Source: Nissolia schottii
Taxonomy: Eukaryota > Streptophyta > Magnoliopsida > Fabales > Fabaceae
Direction: 5' to 3'
Assembly: GCA_003254905.1 (NCBI GenBank)
Contig: QANU01058774.1
Location: 86,892 to 150,891 of the forward strand
DNA length: 64,000 nucleotides
In this document: piece after piece, positions 21,801 through 33,116 of the stretch
Numbering within the stretch: the stretch's first letter is position 1
Layout of the letters: every line of letters begins with the position of its first letter
The notes under the pieces: generated by a model
Seen by the model: only the letters and a program-made list of their open reading frames with translations
What the model was told of the DNA's origin: nothing
The model's database searches: none
Made by a program: the position numbers and the translations under genes

Positions 21801-23012
21801 AGGAAATTAGGAAATAAAATAAAGAAATTTAAGAAATTTTTATTCTTTAAAATATAAATTTTTAACTATTTTTTTTAAAAGATAGATTTAGAATTAATAT
21901 ATTATATTTCATAATTTAAAATATAGTCATTCAACTCATTATTATATAAGTAAAGTTTTATATACTGACAATTAAAGATGTCTACTTATTTATACATTTA
22001 TTTATTTATATTGGGTTATGGTTTAAGGTTGTCTATTTGAGCCTTTCTAAGAAAAAAAATGTTTTTTTTAGTTAAAAGACACATTTTTTATGACGTTTAA
22101 GACTCTTTTAATTAACTTTAAAAAGTTGCTTTTTTCATAAGATAAAATGATATTTTTTTGAAAAAAAGTCTACAAAGATAACCCATAAAATTTTATATCT
22201 CTCTGACGATCGATAAAATCTATTTTTATAGAAGTGACTTGTCTTTTTAATCTTAAAATAAATGTATGTTAATAAATAAATTGTTATAGTTTTATGCTAG
22301 ATAAGTTGTTTTAAAAAAATGATTAACATGTGAAATAGTTGTAATAATTTGAATTATAAAATAATTAATAATATATAGAGTATGATTTGATATGTACACA
22401 AAAAATGGGAGGCAGAAGTTGCTATGGAGTAAAGGAGAAGATGAGAGGAAAGAGCTAGTATGGAAAAAAAGGGAAAGATGGAAAAGTGAGGAAGATGAGA
22501 CTTTTAGTTTTATTAAAGGGTAATTTAGTAACTTTTAAAAATTATTTGGAGGTAAGAAAGGTTTGTGGAATTTTAAAACTTAAGAGGGGATAAATGTATA
22601 TGTAAATGAAATATAGGAGGATCATTGTACAATAAACATTAATTGTAGTTGATCTTTACGGATTTTTTTTCTCTTGTGCCACAACTGTTGAAAGAAATTA
22701 TCAAATTATCCTCGTTTTCAAACATTTTGCCAAAGTACCGTTGCAAAAAGGCCGGAACGCTCTTTATTGTGCCCGCGGGGGGAGAAATCCATCGATTTGA
22801 ACTTCAAATGGCCCAACCAGCTTGGACTCGTGCGTGGAGCCCAACTCCCTTCTCAACTCTTTTTACCAAAACAACAACCACTAAAGGTATATAAACACTT
22901 AAAAGATGTGTGATCTAACCAATGTGAGACTAGAGCTTTTGAAATACATAAGCTTTGTTCTAGTTCTCCCAAATACATTATAGATTGGTATTTATACAAT
23001 CAAATTCTACAT
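18900..23012. other. AT-rich intergenic with LTR scrap
   Basis: No gene was recognised. Near 19375-19435 is a short LTR-like scrap (GAGTCTTTGCAGGTACATCCC) resembling the ends of the Gypsy LTRs at 11.6 and 13.7 kb. Near 19849-19890 a segment around AATTGACTTTTTAGGTTG is duplicated in tandem. The stretch 19735-20278 has ends with weak inverted similarity (CACATGGGCTCAAG and GTGCACCCTTGAC) and may be an old MITE. Confidence 0.4.
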
Positions 23013-23924
23013 ATAAGTTTTTAATTCTGTAATATTAAAAAGTGTGTTTGATCCTAGAAAATTTTTCGTTAAGATTTAGTTGTAAAAAAATTTTGTTCAT
23101 TTTTATTCATTCACGTCAATTTGAGTTAAAAGGCGCTGAGATAACTATTAAATTTGTCACGTCACACCAACTCAATTATGGACTCACCCACGTACCGAAA
23201 CCCAACCCATTTTCAAATAAAAAAAAATCCAAATCCATCCTCTTACACCAACCATCCTCGGATCCATTCTCTTCTCTCAACCATCCTCTTCTCTTTCCCA
23301 AATCTCCAACCACCAACCTTCCCTCATCTCCCACCACGTGTCTTCTTCAACCTCGTACACCCACCCCCTCGGCCTCGACGTGAACAGCCACTGCCACCCC
23401 TCCATCACGTAACACGTTCCTGCCGTTCTCCGTCGCCTCGTACGCTGTCTCATCGGCTGCTTCCAGCTGCGCCCCCGCCCGTCACTTGTCGCTCTTTGGA
23501 TCGTAGATTTTGGTAACCAGGCTTTTGCCCCCACCGACGGTCACGATCATCTAGTTCGCCCCCTCCGCCGCAAATAACGGTTCCGCGGACGACGGCAGCG
23601 CCGCCGCTACCGGCGACCACTGGTTCGTGGTGGTTCGGTACACGAGGGTGTTTGTCTTCTGCATTGCACCAGTTATGACGACAAAGAGCTTCCCCTGTTT
23701 CGGCTGCGAGGCGCACCCGATGGCGGCGACGAGGGGCATTTTGGGGAGGACGAACCAGGTGCCACGCCACATGACGAACTTAATGGTCACCTCAGCGCCG
23801 TCTAACTTAAATTGATGTGATAGACTAAAAGCCAACAAAACTTTTTTACACGGGCTAAATCCTAATGAAAAATTTTTTAGGGACCAAACACAAACTTTTT
23901 AATATTACAGGAATAAAAACTTAT
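23013..23924. mobile_element. Pack-MULE-like element carrying a gene fragment
   Basis: About 150 bp at the left (23013-23165) is repeated in inverted orientation at the right (about 23760-23924). Shared phrases include ATAAGTTTTTA, TAATATTAAAAAGT, GTGTTTG, AAATTTTTC, GGCGCTGAG and ATTAA. Long inverted repeats flanking a GC-rich, gene-like interior are the hallmark of Pack-MULEs. The interior contrasts sharply with the AT-rich surroundings. No transposase was seen, and a 9-bp target duplication could not be identified. Confidence 0.7.
23335..23765 (-). pseudogene. Captured F-box/kelch-repeat gene fragment
   Basis: Read on the minus strand, about 430 bp of GC-rich sequence resembles a kelch-repeat protein. 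The order is FVLPKMPLVAAIGCAS, GKLFVV, NTLVYRTTTNQWSPVAAALP; then in a second frame IYDPKSDK; then CYVMEGWQWLFTSRPRGWVY and VEEDTWWEMREGW. The phrase order matches plant F-box/kelch proteins, in which GG-K-Y-V, VYDP and W-M blocks recur. Frameshifts and stops break it and no F-box is visible, so it is a fragment rather than a gene. A protein-family search would confirm the parent. Confidence 0.6.
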
Positions 23925-23995
23925 TTAAATCACTTCTTGATTAATGTTAGGATGATAAATCAATTTAGATAATCTTTAGACAACCCACTCACAAA

Positions 23996-24550
23996 TAGGG
24001 ATGATAAAAATAGTCACAAATCTGAATATCCACGGGTATTATTGACAGGTACAAGTATGTTCGTAATATTCATACCCACGGGACAAATATTCGTACTCCT
24101 CTATTAATAGGTATAGATACGAGGATTGAAACACCAAATTCATAGGTACCTGTTAACTACCCATTAATATATAAAATAATATAAATATCTTTACCAATAT
24201 AAATATAACAACTAACGGCCCTAATTCATTTTTATATACAATGTTATTGAGTTTTTATTGGATATTTTGTTAATTTAAAAAGCGAATTGTTAGTAGTAGT
24301 GTGGTAATATATTATATTTGATAGTTATTTTTATCCATTTTTAAAATTTTTTTTTTGCAAATCTCGCCGATATCTATGAATACTCATGGAGATTTAAGTT
24401 CCTGCAAGTACAGATAATAAATACCCATGACTAGTATGAATATGAGTATAAATAACAAAATATTAAATGTGTATAAATAATAAAAAAACATATACCGATA
24501 CATGTGGATACACCTGTCCATACTCACAAAGGTGTGGCATCTATGTTGAC
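23996..24550. mobile_element. Possible degenerate hAT-like MITE
   Basis: The left end begins TAGGGATGATAAAAATAG and the interior is rich in CCACGGGTA/TACCCATG phrases, a pattern common in plant hAT MITEs starting TAGGGATGG. The right end (CATCTATG near 24548) is only a weak inverted match, and no target duplication was confirmed. Confidence 0.35.
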
Positions 24551-24779
24551 CCACTATAATGATCCTACACTTTTGTGAATGAGAATGTAAAAATATCTAA
24601 ACTGATTTGTCATTGTAGCATTCCTCTAAATTTTTTCCTTACATTTTCTTTCAGCAACCAAATAAAAAAGACTGATTTCCTTTCTTCCAATTTCTTTTCT
24701 CTTCTTCTTTTTCCACTCAATTTTCACTCAACCAAACACATTCCAAAGGAAATGATTCTAAATTTCAAAAAAAAAAAAA

Positions 24780-25144
24780 NNNNNNNNNNNNNNNNNNNNN
24801 NNNNNNNNNNNNNNNNNNNNNNNNNNNNNNNNNNNNNNNNNNNNNNNNNNNNNNNNNNNNNNNNNNNNNNNNNNNNNNNNNNNNNNNNNNNNNNNNNNNN
24901 NNNNNNNNNNNNNNNNNNNNNNNNNNNNNNNNNNNNNNNNNNNNNNNNNNNNNNNNNNNNNNNNNNNNNNNNNNNNNNNNNNNNNNNNNNNNNNNNNNNN
25001 NNNNNNNNNNNNNNNNNNNNNNNNNNNNNNNNNNNNNNNNNNNNNNNNNNNNNNNNNNNNNNNNNNNNNNNNNNNNNNNNNNNNNNNNNNNNNNNNNNNN
25101 NNNNNNNNNNNNNNNNNNNNNNNNNNNNNNNNNNNNNNNNNNNN
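24780..25144. other. Assembly gap (N run)
   Basis: The run of N is bounded on the left by 13 A and on the right by 7 A followed by about 17 G. Reading frames crossing it are artefacts. Confidence 0.99.
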
Positions 25145-25799
25145 AAAAAAAGGGGGGGGGGGGGGGGGAAGAGGAAGAAGTAGTTGAACGAACGGTGATT
25201 TGCCTGAGAGTTGTGAGATTTTTTTTGGATAGACTTTAGAGTAACTTGCCCTAATTTTAACCATTAAACTAGCAATCATAGAGTTTTCATTGATACTATA
25301 ATAAATATAGATTTTTCCTTATGAAAATGACAAATATGGAAACTTCCTTAAACACGCAATTGATATTGCTTTAGTTAAATACGTTTTGTGTCCGGTATTT
25401 GTTGCATTATTTGAAAATGATATTTACGTCTTCTAAAAAACAATCAATTTATGGTTCAAGTGAAATTATATTTGTTTGATAGAGAAACAAAATTCTTTTC
25501 TAAACCACCCATATAAAGTTTTTTTATTTTTAAAAATAAAATTTGAAGTCGTTTCACTACTAAACCGTATAAGAAGATTTTATTAAAAATAGAAAATATA
25601 AAATGTAAATATATAAGAAGATGTGGACATAAATGTGTATTTGAGATTTTTAATTACGGAAAATACTAAACGGCTAGAACTTTTACTTGCATTTATTTGA
25701 TAGAAGAATATGATATCCATATTAAGTCTCAATAACTAAAGTGAATCGGATCGTTTAATTCAGTCTAATAATTATCATTGTTTACTAACATTAGGTTAA

Positions 25800-26228
25800 T
25801 TTAAAACTTGGTTTGGTAAAATTTTATGATAGAGTATTTTTATTCTCAAAAAATATAAGTCAATTTTTTGTGTTTTGTAAACCAAAAATAGATGTGCTTT
25901 GCTATTGATATTTAAAAGTTAAGGTAGAGCCTTTAGGAGCTCTCATGTATAATTTTTCAAAGTAAACTCATGCTTTTTAAATGTTAAAATATTAATATAT
26001 TTTTAAATTTTAATGGTCATTATTATTCTCTTTAATATTTATGTTTATTATAATAATTTTAGATATAAAGAACACATTAAAAATATATTTATTAAACACT
26101 ACTCAAATAACTTGTATTTATTGAGAGCTACTTTTTTCTCCAAACAATATTGTTATAACTTTTTTAAAGCATTGTTTAGAGAGTCAAAGAACTCATCAGT
26201 TTCAACACTCAGGGTTTTGGCTTAGAGT
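25800..26228. mobile_element. Diverged relative of the 27245 MITE
   Basis: It starts near TTGGTTTGGTAAAATTTT and shares with the element at 27245 the order CATAAGT/TATAAGT, TTTTGTGTTT, AGAGCC/GAGCCT, TATTTATG and TTATTGAGAG. The right end is poorly conserved. Confidence 0.4.
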
Positions 26229-27241
26229 TCATGTGCACTCCATACACTCTATTAATGAAGAATTGAGTAACCTAACTCAACCCAAAAAATTAGTTTCAGA
26301 AGTAGGATTGACACGCACTTACAAAGAGTATATAAACTTTATTTTTAAGCAATGTGAGACTCTAATATGTTTATCTTATGCCCAATGGGGTTCTTCTTTG
26401 CGGCATAGTACGTTCCCCTTATGCCCACTAGGGTCTCCTTAGCGTTTTCGTTGTGCGTTTTCACATGCAGCCGGGTCCTCCTACTCGACACACTGTTGTG
26501 AACTCTGTGGCCACTAGGCTCCTCTAGTTCAAAGGTTGTGTGTGGTGCTTGATTCACGTTTCCTATTTTGCTTTCTTTTTTGATTTTGTTGATTGTCGCC
26601 ATGAGTGCTGACTAAAATCAAGCATGGAGAAAGGAGTGGATGAAAGTGATGAAGGCGATGGTAAAGGATGTTGGTTGGAGATTTAGAATCTGACAACCGC
26701 AATCATTAGTGAGTGAGTGACGATTGAGTTAATATAAGAGATAAGAGAATATATATTGATGACGTCTTTGAACAATTTATTCTTCATGCTCTTGCCTGCT
26801 CTTAAAATGTGGTTTGTCAAGCAAGCAAAGATAAATGAAGATGATGAAGGGAAAATAATTCCCTTTCGTGAACCTTAGAGCTTAGGCACGATCCCTAATT
26901 GTCATATTTAGGAGATTTAGGATTAGAAGTTACTCTTTTTTCTTTTCTAACCATGGCCTTTTTAGTTTTTTTTTTTAAGTTATTTTCTTCTTTACAAATT
27001 TAGTCTGTCACTTACTTTAAGCAATTATTTGAGAATCTCTCATTTCTTGTATTGTTGTCGTCCTTAAGGAACTCTTTATATTTATTTCTCTCATGGATGA
27101 ATGGATATAATTATCTATCTTCATAAAAGAAAAAGTTGTTCAACACTTATTTTTCTTGAGTAAAGTCTTGAATTGACTCTTATAACCAGTAAAAACTAAT
27201 ACTGAAAGAATATTATCTCAATAATTCAAGTTGAATTGGAT
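26229..27241. other. Intergenic, nothing recognised
   Basis: Sequence between two MITE-like elements. Short frames with no domain were seen. No RNA gene or LTR was recognised. Confidence 0.4.
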
Positions 27242-27244
27242 TAA

Positions 27245-27710
27245 GGCTTAATTTGGTAAAACTTTTTGAATGAGTGCTCCCGCTCTAGAAAAACATAAGT
27301 TAACCTTTTGTGTTTGATAAACAAAAAAGTTAGAGAGTTTTTGTTCTTGATTTTTTAGAGTCAAAGATGCTCATAGAAACCCTAAAAAAAGTTTTTTAGA
27401 GTTGGTTTTGGCTTTCAAAAAAATAAAAAGGCTCATTTAATTTTAAATTTTAATAAAAATGTAATATTTTCATTCATTAATTAATGGAAAGTGAAAATAT
27501 ACATTATTTTTCTTTTGATATTTATGACTTTTATAATTATTTTATATTTAAAGAGTAACTTTACTAAACATTATTTTTATGACTTCTTCTTATTGAGAGT
27601 AACTTTTAAATTATTTTACTAAATACTGCTATTACAACTTGCCAAGAGTAACTTTTAAAACATTCAAAGAGCCCAACTTTTAGAGAGCCTCAGCATTACC
27701 AAACCAAGCC
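27245..27710. mobile_element. Tourist-like (PIF/Harbinger) MITE, 466 bp
   Basis: The left end is GGCTTAATTTGGTAAAAC, and the right end on the opposite strand is GGCTTGGTTTGGTAATGC. It is flanked by TAA at 27242-27244 and 27711-27713. A 3-bp TAA duplication and terminal GG fit Tourist/PIF-Harbinger MITEs. Confidence 0.75.
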
Positions 27711-27713
27711 TAA

Positions 27714-28424
27714 CGATAATGAAAATCAAAGTAGTTATCAATTTTTTTCTCAACAAATTTGATAAATCTGTTTTGTGACAATATAACATTAGTCATGCCA
27801 GCAAGCTGTTAAATTCAACAAAAGTGTTGACCTAGTGAGAGAAGCACACTACGACGTGAATAGGAGATCTTAGTTTGATTATCAAAGAAAAGCACCTGCT
27901 AAAAGATCAGATTTAATTACGCCCGAACAGAAATAGGTCCTTTACAATTTTAGTTTAAAAAAAGGTAAAACATTAGTAATTTCTCATGCATCATAATTCG
28001 ATAGTAAGTGAATTCAGGGAGAAGGAGACAAAAGCATGATTAGTAGCCGGCACAATCCAAAAGACAAGATTGTCCCATGTTTGATGTGTTGTTGTGTGCA
28101 CAAGAAGGAAAGAGCGCGTGGAATCAATCCAAGGCACAAAGAAAGTGTTGAAGGAAAGAGGACATTTGTCCTAACCAAAATGTTGTGATAGTGATTTCTG
28201 ATATTCATTCTTGGACCAAACTCTTAACCGCATGGACTACTCGCTATCCTCACCCTCCTTGTCTCTTTTTCATTCCCTTCCCATTCGTTCCTAACTCTCT
28301 CTAACTCTGTTTTCTCTCTGACCCCTTTTCTTTCTTTGAGTTCTGAGTCTGACCCCTTGTATTGAAAGGGAGAGATATTATTAATCATGGTGGAATGATT
28401 TGTGCATAAAGAAAAGAAGAAAAC
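27714..28424. promoter_or_regulatory. Upstream region of the RABC gene
   Basis: Presumed promoter and 5' leader. The last 200 bases are pyrimidine-rich (repeated CTCTCTAACTCT-like sequence), a common plant 5' leader composition. No single core promoter element could be chosen with confidence. Confidence 0.4.
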
Positions 28425-31400
28425 ATGGGTTCAGCTTCAAGAGTTGGCAACAGCAGCTTTGATTACTCCTTCAAGGTTTTGTTGATTGGTGACTCTGCTG
28501 TTGGAAAGAGTAGCCTCCTCCTCAGCTTTATATCCAAATATGTTCATGATCTCTCCCCTACAATCGGTACCTTCTTTCTTTCTTTCTTTCTATTCTCAGT
28601 TTGTGATTGGTAAGAGTCTTTCATTTCTGGGTTCTTGGTTAAACTGGACACAGAAGTGGTTCATGGAGTCACGAAATCTTGACTAAAATGCTTAACCAAG
28701 TCAGCTTTCTTTTGAGTTTTCAATTATGCTGTGAAGTTTTTTGGTCTCTTGTATTTTTTTTTCCCAATTTGTGGTTCCATTTATTTCCCCTTCCCTAGTC
28801 TATATTCGCTTGGTCAAATTTTATACCAGTTTCTATCCTATGGATTTGGTTTGACCTGAGAGCCCCGGACAGAACTTTACACTATATGAATATTATGTTA
28901 AATGTAAACCCACTTTACAAGTAACTTTTCTTTATAGTATTTGGTGAAGAGACTCGAACTGAAATTGGCTATTTTTTGTATTCAATGTTATATTCATTGA
29001 AAATTGCCGATTCATCCCACATATATTATCAGGAATTTTATTATCAGTAATTCAGTATCACTTATCTTTATCTTGTTTGAACTTTTAATCAGTTGATCCA
29101 ATATGTACTGTGAAATGGTGTGCTTGTTTTATGAGGTGATAGTGATAATGATATCTGGGCCTGGATAACCTTCTTTGTTCATAGTTTCTCATTTTGTCTT
29201 TCTCATTAGGCTGGCGATAGTTTATCAGAATTTTGTTGCATATATAGCTTTGAAGTTTCTGCTTGCTACTATATGATCGAGTGCTTCATAGCCTAAGGAA
29301 TTTTTGCACTGTAATTTTCCATTTTCTCTAATAAAATGTACTTAGCTGTTTGGTGTTTTTAAATCATTTGCAGGTGTGGACTTCAAGATCAAGCTTTTTA
29401 CAATTGGTGGTAAAAGAGTCAAGCTTACTATTTGGGACACAGGTAACTGATTTTCTAATTATTTGATCACATTTTCATTTATCTTTTTGTTAAAGAAATT
29501 TCTTTTACATAGCTGTAGTTAACTGTTTTTTGTTTTTCTAACTCTATCTTCTGTTAATCTGGGAAAATTGTAATGTCGAAAGTGTTTCCCTGTGTTTATC
29601 ATATATCATATAAATAAAGGTGTTTACACATAATATTTATATTAGAAGTGATGTTCTTAAGATGTCATTTTCTCACTACTAAGGAAAGAACAGGGAGATA
29701 TTAGTACAACTTTTGTCCTTTACCAAACTAAATATTATGAAATTGGGGAAAACATGAAAGAATATACTAAATTTGACAATGGAGAAGTCGAAATGTATGA
29801 TAAGTAGGACCACTAACTCCTTCTAATGCTTGCTGGAACTAAAGAGACTCTTTAGATCTTACGTTTATCTACACACTCACTAAGGTAATGCTGAAGGAAC
29901 AAAATAAAACACTCCTGTTTCTTTAAACTCGCTTTTGAAGCTAAATTCAGCAATACAAAATTTAAATGTTTAATGAAAAACATTTTCAAGTCTGAAGTAA
30001 AGGCAGTAGCTTGAATGTGGTAACATGAAGGTTACTGATAAGTCATAACTGTTAGTGATATTCCAAGCTGAAGGTGCTACTAGGACCTTGGAAAGGGTGA
30101 GAAAAATTTCATCGCGGTGGTGTGAAAGTAATGCTTGTTAGCTTATGGTTCGTTGTGAACTTTTGATCCAAAGGTGGATTTTGTTGATTAGTTTGTTGTG
30201 TATAAAGTTGTTTAGTGATTAACTTGAATGTAACTCTTAGAATGGTGTCAAAGAATCCTAACCTTATATATCTAACATGAAAGGTTAGTGTGAAAATATC
30301 TGCAATCATGTCCCATGTTCCCCCCTTAAAAGTGAAGCTGCTGACCTAAACATTGTACGTGTAACTACGAATAAATATATATTTTTGGTTATTAATGTCT
30401 ATAGCGAATTCAGTGATCAAGAAGCTTAGAATATGCTCTGGCTGTTTCTACTTTCCAGTAGTACACTTGAGGTTAGCGATAGATTCTGTCTCTGATTACG
30501 GAAGAAGCTAATTTTAGTTTTTTTTGCAGCTGGTCAAGAGAGGTTTGGAACAGTGATAAGCTCTTATTACAGAGGCGCACATGGAATAATTCTTGGTATG
30601 CTTATACATATTATATACTTTTTTAACACTTGTTAAGATCTTGAAAGGTGTGAATGTACATGTTTCAATGTGGTGCTCGCTTTTAGTGTTTTTCAGTATT
30701 GCCTATAGTGCTGATGTCTAAGCTAACAGCTTTTCTTTTCTTCGCAATTTTCTAATCTAGTCTATGACGTGACAAGGCGCGAGACGTTTACAAACCTGGT
30801 GGACATATGGTCAAGAGAAGTTGAGCTTTACTCCACTAATCCCGATTGCATAAAAATTCTAGTTGGGAATAAGGTCGATAAGGTAAAATTTATGGCGAAT
30901 GGTCTTGCGGTAGTTTCCTTACTCACAAAACACAGAACCATATTAGATTATGCAAATTTTTTTTCTCTTCTTCTCATGCTGAATTGTTTTGGAATTAAAT
31001 TAAGAACCTCAATTGGTTCCTTAATTTTACTTTCTTGAATTTTTTTTTCTCTCCTGTTTCGATTTTGAATATGGTCAGTTTGTATTAATTTTCAGGAGAG
31101 TGATAGAGCTGTAACCAAAGAAGAGGGTATGGCTCTTGCACAGAAGCATAGATGCTTGTTTCTGGAGTGTAGTGCCAAAACTAAAGAAAATGTTCAGCAA
31201 TGCTTCAATGATCTCACACTAAAGGTACATTTGATTTTGTCATTTCATTTGCTGTCTTATTGATTAAGTTATTAAATACTTGCACCGCACTCAAAGTAAA
31301 CGGTCAACTGTCCTGCAGTGAAATATATTACTTGTTGCTTCTCTCTATCTCTTTATCGCACTCCACATAATCCGTAACCTTTTAACAGCTTGCCACTAAC

Positions 31401-31528
31401 ATAACATTGATCTACAACAGATGTTAGAGGTCCCTAGTTTACGGGAGAAGGGATCTTCGATCGTGAAGAGACAAAAGCAAAAGCAAATATATGAGACACC
31501 TCAAAATGGTGGCTGCTGTTCTCAGTAA
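28425..31528 (+). CDS. RABC2/Rab18-type small GTPase
   Basis: A Rab-family GTPase of 211 residues, expected to cycle between GTP and GDP states on endomembranes. Six exons: 28425-28566, 29374-29442, 30530-30595, 30761-30882, 31096-31224 and 31421-31528. All have GT-AG borders and phases agree. Motifs are GDSAVGKSS (22-30), PTIG with Thr46, WDTAGQE (68-74), NKVD (129-132) and ECSAK (157-161). The C-terminus is CCSQ, a double-cysteine geranylgeranylation signal. Phrases such as VYDVTRRETFTNLVDIW and FLECSAKT match plant RABC2 over other Rabs. Odd point: switch II reads ERFGTVISSYYRG where RABC proteins I know read ERFRTLTSSYYRG, so residue 77 is Gly instead of Arg. Gln73 is intact, so GTP hydrolysis should be possible. 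Confidence 0.95.
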
Positions 31529-33116
31529 AAATGCTGCAACATGAATCTGCAATTAGATTTTACAACACGGATACAACACTCAGGAAGTTTTTTGTTACTA
31601 GCCGGTCTATGCATCGTATCAAACGACACAATCGGAGAGTTCAAATGATCATGATTCATGTACTCCTATAATTTTTGCAGCCTTTTTCTCAACCTCCATG
31701 AGAAGGTGCTTCAGATGGAAGTTGTCCTCTTAATATCTTTTGGGATCCAAAGTATGACTTTGGCAATATGGTAGTCAAGATGATCACACGTGCACTTACA
31801 CTTCTGTTACAGATTTGGAAACACCTGTGTGGGGTCTTGTACATCTTATGTAAATATGCCTCTAGTTTGAGTGGGTTAGGATATGCAGCAAAATTATGTG
31901 TTACATTTTTTTGGTTTTGCATTTTGGTCCTCCCTTATGACATTGGGGTGAGAAATGATTTTGTATTCATTTCATATACATATGCCTGTATTTTCTATTT
32001 TTTCTCAAACCACAAAATGTATGGTCACTGGAAATTGATGTTATAGCTTTGTCTAATAATTTCTACACAATGATGATCAAGCTTTTATCATGTCGTCAAG
32101 CAAAAAATAACAAAATATAATTATGTGCTTTTCTTAAGATTTTTTTGTTTGGAGAAACTCCCAATACCTGCTTTTTCCAATGTAGCAAAACACCATTATG
32201 CAGTATATAATAACATGGCTGGAATGTAATCAAATTTTGTCATGAGGTGTTGGCAATCTTGGGCCTTACTCAATTTTTGGAAGATGCGGTAATTATTCAA
32301 AAATGTTTTTTCCTTTAACTTTAAGGATGAAGAAATTCTAATATGGGGAGACAAACTTGTTCAATTTTAAAAAATTAAAATTACTGGGCAACACAAATAA
32401 CAGTAACAAGAACCATTATGAATCATGTTGTCAAACCTTAGTGAAAAATAACAGCATGATCGCTTAAGTTATGATACAATTGCTGATCTATATGTATATT
32501 AATAATTTCGGTACATAGTATATATTTCTAAAGAAAATATTAGTTCAATTTTCAAAGCATTGGAAGAGATTTCTCATGCACCAACACCAATCAATAATCA
32601 TACTTCATTTCATTAAACTTTTCAAATATATTCAGCCGGCTTATTGTTTCCAAGCTTTCATTGTGATATATGTGGTGGTGTTGAATCCGTTAGGATTTGT
32701 CTTCAATGTTCTTGATAGTGCTGTTGTTCACAGTCACAATTCATCAAAATAGAACGCTTGCTTGCTTAGAAATTGGCATGTCTCATTTTTCTTTCACATG
32801 AATATGGAAATTTAGAAGCATGTTAAAGACATAAAACTTGATAAATAAAACAGAAAAGATAAAATCTGTTGTAAGGGTGAAACAAGGCCATGACCAATTC
32901 TTGTTCTATCTTACTTGCTCAATTTCTTCGAATTCTTCACCAACCTTGTCTCAGTAGGTGGAATCGGATACATGAATTAGATGACGCCATAGTATCTTGC
33001 CACAGACTGTGAACTTAAGACACACCGCCTTGATATAAAATTATCGATTTTATAGCCTATTTGTATTTCCTTTGTGGGATCCTACTGAGGGAAAATAATA
33101 GCACTTTTGGTCTAAA
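31529..33116. other. RABC 3' region and spacer
   Basis: Presumed 3' untranslated region followed by AT-rich spacer. Reading frames here have no domain. Nothing else was recognised before the SKU5-like pseudogene. Confidence 0.4.

Noticed and set aside
24575..25279. Long reading frames across the N gap on both strands
   Set aside because: They consist mostly of undefined residues and homopolymer translation.
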